Origin: Actinomycetospora lutea
GTDB taxonomy: Bacteria; Actinomycetota; Actinomycetes; Mycobacteriales; Pseudonocardiaceae
DNA length: 64,000 bases
Assembly: GCF_028737205.1 (NCBI RefSeq)
Contig: NZ_JAQZAL010000005.1
Span: forward strand, 1-64,000
Direction of reading: 5' to 3'
Shown here: in pieces, positions 25,196 through 33,799 of the stretch
Position numbering within the stretch: position 1 is the first letter of the stretch
Layout: each line of letters begins with the position of its first letter
Position numbers and translations under genes: made by a program
Notes under the pieces: generated by a model
Told to the model about the DNA's origin: nothing
Databases searched by the model: none
What the model saw: the letters and a program-made list of their open reading frames with translations, nothing else

Positions 25196-26383
25196 GTGAG
25201 CAGACTGCGCTTCGGCACGTTCCTGGCCCCGTTCCACCGCGCCGGTGAGAACCCGACCCTCGCGCTGCAGCGCGACCTCGAGCTGGTCGAGCACCTGGAC
25301 GCGCTGGGCATCGACGAGGCATGGATCGGCGAGCACCACTCGGCGGGCAGCGAGATCATCGCGTCCCCGGAGATCTTCATCGCGGCGGCGGCGGAGCGGA
25401 CCAAGCGGATCAAGCTCGGCACCGGCGTCACCTCGGCGAGCTACCACAACCCGCTCTGGGTGGCCGACCGGATGGTCCTGCTCGACCACCTCACGCGCGG
25501 GCGCACGATGCTCGGCGTCGGCCCCGGCTCGCTCCCGAGCGACTCGGCCATGATCGGGCTGAACCCCACCGACACGCGCGAGCTGCTCGACGTCAACCTC
25601 GACATCATCATGCGGCTGCTGCGCGGCGAGGTCGTCACCGAGCAGACGAAGACCCACAACCTGGTCGAGGCCCAGCTGCAGCTGCGGCCCTACACCGAGC
25701 CGTGCTTCGACATCGCCGTCGCGGCCGTCGCCTCCCCCACCGGGCCGCGGATGGCCGGGCGGCACGGCGTCGGCCTGCTCTCGATCGGCGCGACGCTCTC
25801 CCCGGACGGCTTCGACGCGCTGGCCCACCACTGGAACGTCGTCGAGGAGCGCGCCCAGCACTTCGGGCAGCCGACGCCGGACCGCGAGAAGTGGCGCCTC
25901 GTCGGGCTCATGCACATCGCGGAGACCAAGGAGCAGGCCTACCGCGACGTCGAGTACGGGATCGAGTCGTGGTTCCGCTACTTCCAGAAGACCGCGGCGT
26001 TCCCGCAGATGGCGGTCGAGGGCGGCGACGTCAAGGAGATGATCGACTTCATCAACGAGGCCGGCATCGGCGCGATCGGGACGCCCGACGACGCGAAGGC
26101 CCAGGTCCAGCGGCTCGCCGACCAGTCCGGCGGCTTCGGCGCGATGCTGCTGCTCGGGCACGAGTGGGCCAACCCGCAGGCCACGAAGCGCTCGTGGGAG
26201 CTCATCGCCCAGAACGTCGTCCCGCACTTCCAGGGCACGACGTGGGGCGGGCGCAGCCACGCCGAGTCGACCCAGGCGGCCAAGGAGCGCGCCGGGCTCA
26301 AGCGCGACGAGTACGCGGCCACCCAGCTCGAGGCCGTCGACCACATGACGAAGAAGTACGCCGACGAGGTCGCCACGAAGTAG
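25196..26383 (+). CDS. LLM-class flavin-dependent oxidoreductase
   Basis: A 395-residue bacterial-luciferase-like monooxygenase (TIM barrel, FMN or F420 dependent). Visible are RFGTFLAPFHRAGENPTLAL, IDEAWIGEHHSAGSEIIASPEIF, TGVTSASYHNPLWVADRMVLLDHLTRGRTMLGVGPGSLP and the C-terminal GTPDDAKAQVQRLADQSGG. The EHH motif and length resemble limonene 1,2-monooxygenase-type enzymes and alkane/terpene oxygenases; the substrate is not readable. GAGGAG at 25182-25187 fixes the GTG start at 25196. It sits between the mprB-like and mprA-like genes and ends at a strong bidirectional terminator. Confidence 0.88.
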   Translation: MSRLRFGTFLAPFHRAGENPTLALQRDLELVEHLDALGIDEAWIGEHHSAGSEIIASPEIFIAAAAERTKRIKLGTGVTSASYHNPLWVADRMVLLDHLTRGRTMLGVGPGSLPSDSAMIGLNPTDTRELLDVNLDIIMRLLRGEVVTEQTKTHNLVEAQLQLRPYTEPCFDIAVAAVASPTGPRMAGRHGVGLLSIGATLSPDGFDALAHHWNVVEERAQHFGQPTPDREKWRLVGLMHIAETKEQAYRDVEYGIESWFRYFQKTAAFPQMAVEGGDVKEMIDFINEAGIGAIGTPDDAKAQVQRLADQSGGFGAMLLLGHEWANPQATKRSWELIAQNVVPHFQGTTWGGRSHAESTQAAKERAGLKRDEYAATQLEAVDHMTKKYADEVATK

Positions 26384-26392
26384 CCCGTCCCC

Positions 26393-26436
26393 ATGTGAGC
26401 GAACTTCGGGGCTATCGCCCCGAAGTTCGCTCACAT
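26393..26436. terminator. Bidirectional terminator, perfect 20-bp hairpin
   Basis: ATGTGAGCGAACTTCGGGGC, a TATC loop, and its exact complement, between the convergent luciferase-like and mprA genes. A 20-bp stem without mismatch is unusually long for a terminator and may be a dispersed repeat used as one. Confidence 0.85.
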
Positions 26437-26438
26437 AC

Positions 26439-27143
26439 TCACGGCGGGGTCTCGCGCAGGACGTAGCCGACGCCGCGGACGGTGTGGATGAGGCGGACCT
26501 CGCCCTCGGCCTCGGTCTTGCGGCGCAGGTAGCCGACGTAGACCTCGAGTGCGTTGCCGGTGGTCGGGAAGTCGTAGCCCCAGACGTCCTCGAGGATCCG
26601 GCTGCGGGTCAGCACCCGGCGCGGGTTGGCCATGAACAGCTCGAGCAGCGAGAACTCGGTGCGCGTGAGGCTGATCGGGCGCTCGCCCCGGCGGACCTCG
26701 CGCGTCACGGGGTCGAGCGAGAGGTCGGCGAAGCGCAGCGGCTCCGGGTCGGGCGCGCCCGCCCCGTCGTCGGGCGACGTGCGGCGCAGCAGCGCGCGCA
26801 GGCGCGCCAGCAGTTCCTCGAGCGCGAAGGGCTTGGCGAGGTAGTCGTCGGCGCCCGCGTCGAGCCCGGCCACCCGGTCCGACACCGCCTCCCGCGCCGT
26901 GAGCACGAGCACGGGGATGTCGTCACCCGCATTGCGCAGCCGGCGGCACACCTCGAGACCGTCGACGCGCGGCATCATCACGTCGAGGACGAGCGCGTCG
27001 GGACGGGGGCCGGCGTCGTCGGCCAGGGCGTCGAGCGCCTGCTGCCCGTCGGAGGCGAGCTCGACCTGGTAGCCGTTGAACGCCAGCGACCGGCGCAGCG
27101 AGTCGCGCACCGCCCGGTCGTCGTCCGCGACGAGGATCCGCAT
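26439..27143 (-). CDS. mprA: OmpR-family response regulator, MprA-like
   Basis: A 234-residue response regulator: receiver domain with DDD at residues 7-9, phospho-acceptor Asp54 (LVLDVMMPR), Thr82 and Lys104 (YLAKPF), then a winged-helix DNA-binding domain ([33 protein letters not shown] ... [10 protein letters not shown]). It closely follows MprA/MtrA-type regulators and is the natural partner of the MprB-like kinase. Unlike the mycobacterial operon, kinase and regulator are on opposite strands and separated by another gene. ATG 27143 is the family start. Confidence 0.9.
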   Translation of the reverse strand: MRILVADDDRAVRDSLRRSLAFNGYQVELASDGQQALDALADDAGPRPDALVLDVMMPRVDGLEVCRRLRNAGDDIPVLVLTAREAVSDRVAGLDAGADDYLAKPFALEELLARLRALLRRTSPDDGAGAPDPEPLRFADLSLDPVTREVRRGERPISLTRTEFSLLELFMANPRRVLTRSRILEDVWGYDFPTTGNALEVYVGYLRRKTEAEGEVRLIHTVRGVGYVLRETPP

Positions 27144-27364
27144 CCGCCCAGTGTGGCCGGACGGCCTGAGACGGTGCTGAGACGCGCCGACCGCGCGTCA
27201 CCCGTTCGACCCAGCCGTCCGGGGGCGGACGGTGGCTCTCGGTGCGCCCGAGATGTCCGATGCGGGATCGACACCGTCGACACGCAACCGCGCACGGTGC
27301 CGATGCGTCTCGCATGGTTGAGGATGAGGAATCGGATGTCCCGGATCGGGACGAGGGGGACGGT

Positions 27365-28576
27365 GTGTCGAGGACGGACAGCAGCCGCATGCGGACGGGT
27401 CGGGGGCTCGATCGGGCGACGACGGGCCCGGTGGTCGTGCTGCTCGCCCTGATCGCTCTCCTGGGTGGGTGCGCGGGCGCCGGTGCCCCGGCGCCGCCGC
27501 CCGTGCCGCCGGTCGCCCTGGCCGCGTCGGTCGCCCCGGGCGCGGTGGACGTCGCCCCGGCCGAGCCGCTGATCGTGTCCGCCGCCGGCGGGCGGCTGAC
27601 GTCGGTGACGGTCACCCCGAGCGGGGGCGCCGCCCTGGCCGGCACGCCCGATCCCTCGGGCACGCGCTGGACGAGCCCGCAGCTCGCCTACGGCACCGAG
27701 TACCGCGTGCAGGCCGCGGGCGTCGACGAGCAGGGCCGCCCCGGCGCCCCGCTCGACCAGACCTTCCGGACGGTCGCGCCCGAGGAGACCCTCGAGATCG
27801 CGAGCATCCGTCCCACCGACGGGCAGACGGTCGGCGTCGCGATGCCGATCTCGATCACCTTCGACACCCCCGTCACCGACCGGGCCGCCGTCGAGCGCCG
27901 GGTGTCGGTGGCGACCTCGACGCCGACCGAGGGCTCGTTCCGCTGGATGTCCGACGAGCAGCTCAACTGGCGACCCAAGGAGTACTGGCGCCCGGGCACG
28001 CAGGTGAGCGTCACCGCCCGCCTCTTCGGTGTCGACAGCGGCGAGGGCGTCTACGGCGCGGAGGACCGCTCGTTCTCGTTCACCGTCGGCCGCGACCAGC
28101 GGGCCCGCGGCGACGTCAACGCCCACACGCTCGTGCTCTATCAGGACGGCCAGGAGCTGCGGACCATGCCCGCGTCCTACGGCCGGGCGCAGTACCCGAC
28201 GCAGTACGGCGTGCACGTCGCGTTCGAGAAGCACGAGGTCAAGCGCATGCGCTCGGACACGTGGGGCGGTCCGGCCGAGGGCACGCCCGGCTTCTACGAC
28301 GAGGACCTGCCGCTCGCGGTGCGGATCTCCAACAACGGCGAGTTCGTGCACGTCAACGCGGCCACCACGCGCCAGCAGGGCCGCAGCAACGTCTCGCACG
28401 GCTGCGTGAACCTCTCGCCCGCCAACGGCCAGTTCTTCTTCAACTGGGTGCAGATGGGCGACCCGGTGGAGATCGTCGGCTCGGAGCGTCCGCTGACCAC
28501 GCGCGACGGCGACATCGCCGACTGGACGATCCCGTGGGAGGAGTACCGCCAGGGCTCGGCGCTGGCCAGCACCTGA
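27365..28576 (+). CDS. Lipoprotein L,D-transpeptidase
   Basis: A 403-residue wall enzyme that forms 3-3 crosslinks in peptidoglycan. A type II signal peptide ends in the lipobox LLGGC (Cys36). Two Ig-like domains follow (about 50-235), then a YkuD catalytic domain with the motif HVNAAT and SHGCVNLSPANGQFFF (catalytic Cys347). This is the LdtMt2/LdtMt5 layout. The start is the GTG at 27365 because GAGGGGGA lies 5 bases before it; the longer frame from 27242 lacks signal character. The 220-base gap to mprA holds the divergent promoters; nothing else was seen there. Confidence 0.92.
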   Translation: MSRTDSSRMRTGRGLDRATTGPVVVLLALIALLGGCAGAGAPAPPPVPPVALAASVAPGAVDVAPAEPLIVSAAGGRLTSVTVTPSGGAALAGTPDPSGTRWTSPQLAYGTEYRVQAAGVDEQGRPGAPLDQTFRTVAPEETLEIASIRPTDGQTVGVAMPISITFDTPVTDRAAVERRVSVATSTPTEGSFRWMSDEQLNWRPKEYWRPGTQVSVTARLFGVDSGEGVYGAEDRSFSFTVGRDQRARGDVNAHTLVLYQDGQELRTMPASYGRAQYPTQYGVHVAFEKHEVKRMRSDTWGGPAEGTPGFYDEDLPLAVRISNNGEFVHVNAATTRQQGRSNVSHGCVNLSPANGQFFFNWVQMGDPVEIVGSERPLTTRDGDIADWTIPWEEYRQGSALAST

Positions 28577-28585
28577 CCGGAGCGC

Positions 28586-28630
28586 GCCCTCGGGCCCGCC
28601 GCCACGTCGGTGGACGGCGGTCCCGAGGGC
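28586..28630. terminator. Bidirectional terminator after the L,D-transpeptidase
   Basis: A 16-bp stem with a single mismatch (GCCCTCGGG... with ...CCCGAGGGC) and a 13-base loop, 10 bases after the stop and between convergent genes. Confidence 0.8.
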
Positions 28631-28659
28631 CCGCACCCGGTCGGTGCGGTCCGGACGAC

Positions 28660-29235
28660 CTAGAACTCGACGCGGACCAGCCCCAGCACCTCGGCGCGCC
28701 AGTCGGCGTAGGCCTTGCCGATCGCCTGGCGGTCGGCGCCGTGCTCGGACGGGGTCTGCGAGGGGGTGCTGCTGCCGTCGAGGCTCGCCGCGATGTCCGC
28801 GCCGCTCCACTCGGGCCCCGCGGTGCGCACCCGGAGGTGCCCGGGCGCCCGCTCGGCGCGCAGGGCGTGGGCGAGCACCCGCATGAGCGCGGTGCGCGCC
28901 TGCTGGTCGTCGGGCGCCTCGGTGTCGATGTTCGTCTGCCCGCCGACCAGCACCACCGTCGCGGCGTCGTGCAGCACGGGCAGGACGGTCTCGGCGGCCC
29001 GGAAGCGGCTGAGCAGACCCTCGGACAGGAACTGCTCGACCCGCCCGACCAGGCTGCCCCCGCGCGGGGTCATCGCCACCGGCAGCTGCACGTAGGCGTC
29101 GAACGTCCGCCCCTCCACCGCCTCGCCGAGGCGGTCGAGCGTGTCGACCACCGTGGTCTCCGCCCCGGTGGCCCTGATGGCCTCCGCCACCTCGGTCAGT
29201 CGCTCGCCGCCGCCGGTCACCAGCACGCTCGTCAT
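28660..29235 (-). CDS. Rossmann-like (SDR-related) protein of unknown function
   Basis: A 191-residue protein that begins MTSVLVTGGGERLTEVAEAIRATGAETTVVD, a nucleotide-binding beta-alpha-beta with a Gly-rich loop, then FDAYVQLPVAMTPRGGSLVGRVEQFLSEGLLSRFRAAETVLPVLHDAATVVLVGGQ, which resembles the middle of a short-chain dehydrogenase. The YxxxK catalytic motif is missing and the C-terminus is short, so it may be a non-catalytic SDR relative. It lies 11 bases behind the WYL regulator gene on the same strand and is probably cotranscribed with it. I cannot give a function. Confidence 0.65.
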   Translation of the reverse strand: MTSVLVTGGGERLTEVAEAIRATGAETTVVDTLDRLGEAVEGRTFDAYVQLPVAMTPRGGSLVGRVEQFLSEGLLSRFRAAETVLPVLHDAATVVLVGGQTNIDTEAPDDQQARTALMRVLAHALRAERAPGHLRVRTAGPEWSGADIAASLDGSSTPSQTPSEHGADRQAIGKAYADWRAEVLGLVRVEF

Positions 29236-29246
29236 GGCGCGTGACC

Positions 29247-30230
29247 CTAATCGGGCGGGGGCGGGGACGGCACGCTGTAGAGGGCCACCACACGCGCGGC
29301 GGCCGCCGCCATCTCGTCCCGCAGCGCCTCCGGGGCGAGCACCTCGACCGCGTCGCCGTAGCCCAGCAGCCCGGCCCGCGCGGCGAGCAGCGAGCGGAAC
29401 GGCGCGACCAGGACCTCGCGGCCGTCGGCGTCGGTGCCCTCGTGGCGCCACGGCCCGGCCATCACGGCCATCGCCACCCGGCGCAGCGTCGGGGCCCACT
29501 CCGGGTCGACGCGCACCCGCACGTCCACCTCGTCGGTCGGCGCCTCCAGGCGGTCGCGCAGCTCGGCCCACACCGCGCCGAGGTCGCGCCCGTCGGGGCG
29601 GCGGGCCGGCGCCCCGGTGGCGGCGACCTCGCGGACCCGGCCGACGCGGTACATCTTCGGCCGGCCGCGGTGCGCCGCGACGAGGTACCAGGTGCCGGCC
29701 TTGCTGACCAGGCCGTACGGGTCGACCGTGCGCCACGTGGCGACGGCGGCGTCCCCGGTGGCGTAGCGGATGCGCACGCGCTCGTCGGCGACCAGGGCGG
29801 CGTCGAGCGCGGGCAGCGCGGGCAGGTCCTCGGGCGCGCGCCGCCAGCCCTGGTGCTCGACGAGCAGGCGCCGCCGGGCCCGGTCGACGCCCTCGCGCCG
29901 CGCGTCCGGCACGGCCGCGAGCAGCTTGCGCGACGCGGAGGCCAGCGCGGTGCCGAGCGCGCCCCCGTCCGCGGAGGCGCCGAGCGCCACCAGCGCGCGC
30001 AGCTCGTCGTCGGTCATCCCCGTGACGTCGGTGCGGTAGCCCTCGAGCAGCGCGACGCCGCCGCGCCGCCCGCGCTCGCAGTACACCGGCACCCCCGCCG
30101 ACGACAGCGCCTCGACGTCGCGCTGCACGGTGCGCGTCGAGACCTCGAGCCGGCGGGCGATCTCGGGCGCGGGCATCCGCCCGTGGGTCTGCAGGAGCAG
30201 CAGCGTCGCGAGCAGGCGGTCCGAGCGCAC
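29247..30230 (-). CDS. WYL-domain transcriptional regulator
   Basis: A 327-residue regulator: N-terminal DeoR-type winged helix (RLLATLLLLQTHGRMPAPEIARRLEVSTRTVQRDVEAL), then the WYL ligand-sensing domain around TWRTVDPYGLVSKAGTWYLVAAHRGRPKMYRVGRVREV, and the WCX C-terminal domain. This family often controls DNA-damage or defence genes and here it is divergent from an AlkA-type glycosylase. The start GTG 30230 (RSDRLL) matches the usual N-terminus; the GTG at 30254 would lie inside the inverted repeat at 30251-30271. The repeat is therefore a likely autoregulatory operator. Confidence 0.86.
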   Translation of the reverse strand: MRSDRLLATLLLLQTHGRMPAPEIARRLEVSTRTVQRDVEALSSAGVPVYCERGRRGGVALLEGYRTDVTGMTDDELRALVALGASADGGALGTALASASRKLLAAVPDARREGVDRARRRLLVEHQGWRRAPEDLPALPALDAALVADERVRIRYATGDAAVATWRTVDPYGLVSKAGTWYLVAAHRGRPKMYRVGRVREVAATGAPARRPDGRDLGAVWAELRDRLEAPTDEVDVRVRVDPEWAPTLRRVAMAVMAGPWRHEGTDADGREVLVAPFRSLLAARAGLLGYGDAVEVLAPEALRDEMAAAAARVVALYSVPSPPPPD

Positions 30231-30250
30231 GTCCCGAGAATGCCCGAGAA

Positions 30251-30271
30251 ACACGACAGCAGGTGTCGTGT
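30251..30271. promoter_or_regulatory. Operator-like inverted repeat between WYL regulator and AlkA
   Basis: ACACGACA-GCAGG-TGTCGTGT, perfect 8-bp arms, in the 62-base divergent gap. Position makes it a probable WYL-regulator site controlling both genes. Confidence 0.65.
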
Positions 30272-30292
30272 ATCAGGTCGCACTCTCTCCTC

Positions 30293-31186
30293 ATGACCGC
30301 CGCACTCGCCACCGGTGTCCTCGAGCCCCTCGGCCCGTTCGACCTCGAGCAGACCCGCGCCTTCGTCGGCCGCTGGGGCCCGATCACCCGCCACGCGCCC
30401 TCGGCGGGCGAGCCGCTGCGCCTCACCGCACCACTCGACGGCGACCAGCGCCCCGTCGCCGTCGCGCTGCGCCAGGCCGCGCCGGACGGGCCGGTCGAGG
30501 TCGAGATCGCCGGGGCCCACGCCGCGCCCGACCGGGCCCTCGCCCAGGTCGCGCGCCTGCTCTCGCTCGACCACGACGCGCGCGACTACCCCGACGTCGG
30601 ACGGCGGGTCCCCGCGATCGGCCGGCTCATGGCCGCGCACCCCGGCCTGCGCCCCACGCTGTTCGGCACGCCGTACGAGGCCGCCGCGTGGAGCGTCGTC
30701 TCGGCGCGGATCGGCGAGCGTCAGGCCGGCACCGTCTTCCGGCGCCTCGCGGCGGCCCACGGCGAGACGCTCACCGTGGCGGGCGCCGAGGTCGACGCGT
30801 TCCCGGGCCCCGAGGCGCTGCGGGCGGTCGAGAAGTTCCCCGGCCTCGATGCCGAGAAGGTGCGCCGGCTGCACGGTGTCGCCGACGCCGCGCTGGCCGG
30901 CGACCTCGAGGTCGACCGTCTGCGCGCGCTCGGGCCGGACGGCGCCCGCGCGGCGCTGACGCGCCTCCGCGGCATCGGCGACTTCGGGGCGTCGCTGATC
31001 TGGCTGCGCTCCTGCGGGGTGGTCGACGAGTGGCCCGACGGCGAGCCCCGCTGCCGTGCCGCGCTCGCCCGCCTCCACGGCCGCCACGCCGACGACCCGC
31101 TCGACGACCTGATCGACGGGCTCCGCCCCTACCGCACCTGGGCCGCGCTGCTCCTGCGCGTGGCACGCCACGACGACCACCGCTGA
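30293..31186 (+). CDS. DNA-3-methyladenine glycosylase II family (AlkA-like)
   Basis: A 297-residue HhH-GPD protein. The helix-hairpin-helix with catalytic Asp reads LRGIGDFGASLIWLRSCGVVDEWP near the C-terminus, and the preceding ARIGERQAGTVFRRLAAAHGE is the start of the glycosylase core. An N-terminal AlkA-like domain (FDLEQTRAFVGRWGPITRHAPS) is present. It should excise alkylated purines from DNA. The Ada-type regulator often fused to AlkA is absent; a divergent WYL regulator takes its place. The ATG 30293 start follows a weak ribosome site, so the transcript may be leaderless or nearly so. Confidence 0.85.
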   Translation: MTAALATGVLEPLGPFDLEQTRAFVGRWGPITRHAPSAGEPLRLTAPLDGDQRPVAVALRQAAPDGPVEVEIAGAHAAPDRALAQVARLLSLDHDARDYPDVGRRVPAIGRLMAAHPGLRPTLFGTPYEAAAWSVVSARIGERQAGTVFRRLAAAHGETLTVAGAEVDAFPGPEALRAVEKFPGLDAEKVRRLHGVADAALAGDLEVDRLRALGPDGARAALTRLRGIGDFGASLIWLRSCGVVDEWPDGEPRCRAALARLHGRHADDPLDDLIDGLRPYRTWAALLLRVARHDDHR

Positions 31187-31211
31187 TCATCCCCCGGAGA
31201 AGGAGAGCACC

Positions 31212-31805
31212 ATGACCGCGCCCGACCCCCGCCCCCTGCTGACCCGCGCGCTCGACCAGATCGGCGAGCTCGTCGCCGGTACCGCGCCCGACGCCCTCGA
31301 GCGCCCGACGCCGTGCGCCGACTGGGACGTCCGCACCCTGCTCGACCACCTCGTCGGCGTGCACCGCCGCATCGCCCACGTCGGCGCCGGCGGCCACTTT
31401 GCCGACATCACCTCCACCCCCGAGGTCGCCCGGGGCACGCACGACGCCGAGATCGCCGCCGCGCGGGTCGACATCGACCGCGTGTGGGTGCACGACGAGG
31501 CGGTCCTCGACCGCGTGCTCACGGTGCCGTGGGGCACGATGCCCGGCCGGTTGGTCGGCTTCGGCTACGTCCAGGAGCTCACCGTGCACGCCTGGGACCT
31601 CGCCGCGGCGACCGGGCGCACCGAGGGCCTCGACGACGAGCTGGCCCTCGCGGTCGAGGAGACCGCCCACCGGGTGCTGCCGGCCGAGCCCCGCGGCGGG
31701 GACATCCCGTTCGGCCCGCCGGTCGCGGTCGCCGCCGACGCCGCGCCCCACGAGCGGCTGGTCGCCTGGCTCGGCCGCGACCCGCAGGGACTTCTCGTCC
31801 GCTAG
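31212..31805 (+). CDS. DinB-like / mycothiol-dependent isomerase-like protein (TIGR03086)
   Basis: A 197-residue four-helix-bundle protein of the maleylpyruvate isomerase N-terminal family (TIGR03086). PTPCADWDVRTLLDHLVGVHRRIAHV gives the first metal histidine region, and VGFGYVQELTVHAWDLAAATGR the second (two His ligands in one helix). Related proteins are metal-dependent, often mycothiol-linked enzymes. GGAGAAGGAGAG before the ATG is a strong ribosome site. Its TAG stop at 31803-31805 is within the CTAG at the edge of the insertion sequence, so the gene kept its full length despite the insertion. Confidence 0.83.
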   Translation: MTAPDPRPLLTRALDQIGELVAGTAPDALERPTPCADWDVRTLLDHLVGVHRRIAHVGAGGHFADITSTPEVARGTHDAEIAAARVDIDRVWVHDEAVLDRVLTVPWGTMPGRLVGFGYVQELTVHAWDLAAATGRTEGLDDELALAVEETAHRVLPAEPRGGDIPFGPPVAVAADAAPHERLVAWLGRDPQGLLVR

Positions 31806-31817
31806 GAGACTGCTGAA
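31802..31817 (+). repeat. Left terminal inverted repeat of the IS
   Basis: CTAGGAGACTGCTGAA, exact complement of the right end; its CTAG includes the stop codon of the upstream gene. Confidence 0.92.
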
Positions 31818-31870
31818 GAAGTCAGCGCGTCGGCGCTGGCGGTCCGGGCTGGGGCTGGGATCCTTGTCGG

Positions 31871-33475
31871 GTGCAGGGTCGCTCTGATGATCAGCGTGAG
31901 TTGCTGGATGTGGAGTCGGTCGCGGGGCATCTGCTGAAGTCGGGCAGCGTGTTCGCGTTCCTGGCCACCCACCGGACTCGGTTGTTTCCGCCGGAGCTGT
32001 TCGCCGATCTGTTCCCGACCCGCCGGGGCCGGCCCAGTGTGCCGCCGGAGGTGGTGGCCACGGTGCTGGTGCTCCAGGCGCTGCACGGGCTCTCGGATCG
32101 GGAGGCGGTCGAGGCGCTGACGTTCGATCTGCGGTGGAAGGCCGCGTGCGGGCTGGCGATCATCGACACCGCGTTCGACTCCTCGACGTTGACCTATTGG
32201 CGGCGACGGCTGGCGGCCTCCGACCGGCCGGATCGCATCTTCGAGACCGTCGCGGCTGTGGTCTCGCAGACCGGGGCGGTGGCCGGGAAGACCCGCCGGG
32301 CGCTGGACTCGACCATCCTCGATGACGCGGTGGCCCGTCAGGACACCGTCACCCAGCTGATCGCTGCGATCCGCCGGGTCGCCCGTGAGGTCCCCGCCGG
32401 CGCCGAGGTCGTCGCCGCGGTCACGACCAGCGGGCAGGACTACGCGCGGCCGGGCAAGCCGCAGATCGCCTGGGACGATCCGGCCGCGCGCGACGAGCTG
32501 GTCTCGGCGCTGGTGGGCGACGCGCTGGCGGTGCTGGCCGAGCTCGAGACGCGCCACCCTCACGGCCGGGGCCTGGATGCCAAGCAGGTCGAGGCGGTGG
32601 CGTTGTTGGCGTTGGTGGCCGGTCAGGACGTCGAACCGGCCGAGGGCTCGGATGGCACCGACGGGCGTTGGCGGATCGCGACCAAGGTCGCCCCTGACCG
32701 GGTGATTTCGACCGTCGACCCCGACACCCGCCATGCCCACAAGTCCCGGGAGCGCCGCCAGGACGGCTACCGCGCCCACGTGGTGGTCGAGCCCGACACC
32801 GGGCTGATCACCAACACCGCCCTGACCAAGGCCGCTGGCCCGGACAACAGCGACGCCACCGTCGGGATCGCCCTGCTCGCCGACGACTCCACCCTCGACA
32901 CCCTCGACTGCGCGGCCGTGGTCGGGCCGGTCGAGGTCTTGGCCGATTCGGCCTACGGCACCGGCGACGCCCTGGCCGCACTCGACGCGGCCGGGCACCA
33001 GGCGGTGATCAAGCCGTGGCCGCTGCGCCCGGCGATCCCCGGCGGGTTCACCCTCGACGACTTCACCCACCACGCGACGACCGACACCGTGACCTGCCCG
33101 AACGGGGTCACCCGCCCGGTCACCGGCAGCGGAGCGGTGATCTTCGGGGTGCACTGCCGGGGCTGCCCGCTGCGTGAGCGATGCACCACCGCCACTGACG
33201 GGCGCACCCTGCATCTCGGGCCGCACCACGCCCTGCAACGCGCCCACCGCGCCCGCGCCGGGCTCCCCGAGCACCTCGAGAGCTATCGACGGCACCGGCC
33301 CATGGTGGAGCGCTCGATCGCCTGGCTGACCCGCGGCAACCGCCGGGTCCCGCACCGCGGGGTGGTCAAGAACAACGCCTGGCTGCACACCCGCGTCGCC
33401 GCGATCAACCTGCGCCGCCTGCTCACCCTCGGGCTGCACCTCGACCACGACCGCTGGGCCCTCGGCACCATCTGA
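31871..33475 (+). CDS. IS1182-family transposase
   Basis: A 534-residue DDE transposase. The N-terminal DUF772-type domain (THRTRLFPPELFADLFPTRRGRPSVPPEVVATVLVLQALHGLSDREAVEALTFDLRWK) is followed by the catalytic core: DSTILDDAVA (first Asp), VLADSAYGTGDAL (second Asp) and HRPMVERSIAWLTRGNRRVPHRG (Glu), with a Cys-rich CRGCPLRERC insert. The frame is intact from GTG 31871, so the element may be mobile. G/C bias at third positions is a little lower than in neighbouring genes, as expected for an incoming element. Confidence 0.93.
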   Translation: MQGRSDDQRELLDVESVAGHLLKSGSVFAFLATHRTRLFPPELFADLFPTRRGRPSVPPEVVATVLVLQALHGLSDREAVEALTFDLRWKAACGLAIIDTAFDSSTLTYWRRRLAASDRPDRIFETVAAVVSQTGAVAGKTRRALDSTILDDAVARQDTVTQLIAAIRRVAREVPAGAEVVAAVTTSGQDYARPGKPQIAWDDPAARDELVSALVGDALAVLAELETRHPHGRGLDAKQVEAVALLALVAGQDVEPAEGSDGTDGRWRIATKVAPDRVISTVDPDTRHAHKSRERRQDGYRAHVVVEPDTGLITNTALTKAAGPDNSDATVGIALLADDSTLDTLDCAAVVGPVEVLADSAYGTGDALAALDAAGHQAVIKPWPLRPAIPGGFTLDDFTHHATTDTVTCPNGVTRPVTGSGAVIFGVHCRGCPLRERCTTATDGRTLHLGPHHALQRAHRARAGLPEHLESYRRHRPMVERSIAWLTRGNRRVPHRGVVKNNAWLHTRVAAINLRRLLTLGLHLDHDRWALGTI

Positions 33476-33624
33476 ACGATCCGGCCACAGGACAGCTCAC
33501 CGACCTGGACACCCACCCTCGCCGACGCACCATCGCCACCGGGCGGGGCGACCTCTTGTCGCACCCCACAGGTGCTGACCGCAGCACGACTGCCGAGGCG
33601 CCCCGCCCACCCAACACGCCGTTG

Positions 33625-33640
33625 TTCAGCAGTCTCCTAG
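33625..33640 (-). repeat. Right terminal inverted repeat of the IS
   Basis: TTCAGCAGTCTCCTAG, exact complement of the left end. Between the transposase stop (33475) and here I see no gene. Confidence 0.92.
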
Positions 33641-33799
33641 GCAGACACCGGGGACGCTCTCGCGGGTCACGTAGGTCGTCGTGCCCGTGATCCTGCTGCT
33701 CCGCCACGACGTCGGGCTCCTCGGGCCGCGCAGCACCGGCCTCGCGCTCGAGGCCGTGGACCGACCGATCGGACGCGTCACGTCGGGCCCCGCATTCGT

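Larger units (their letters stand above)
31802..33640 (+). mobile_element. Complete insertion sequence, IS1182-type
   Basis: A 1.84-kb element bounded by perfect 16-base ends: CTAGGAGACTGCTGAA at 31802-31817 and its exact complement at 33625-33640. CTAG is present at both outer edges; it is palindromic, so it can be read as a 4-base target duplication outside 12-base inverted repeats or as part of them. One intact transposase is inside, and about 150 non-coding bases separate its stop from the right end. The right flank (33641 on) continues without a gene until the MarR gene. Confidence 0.93.
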
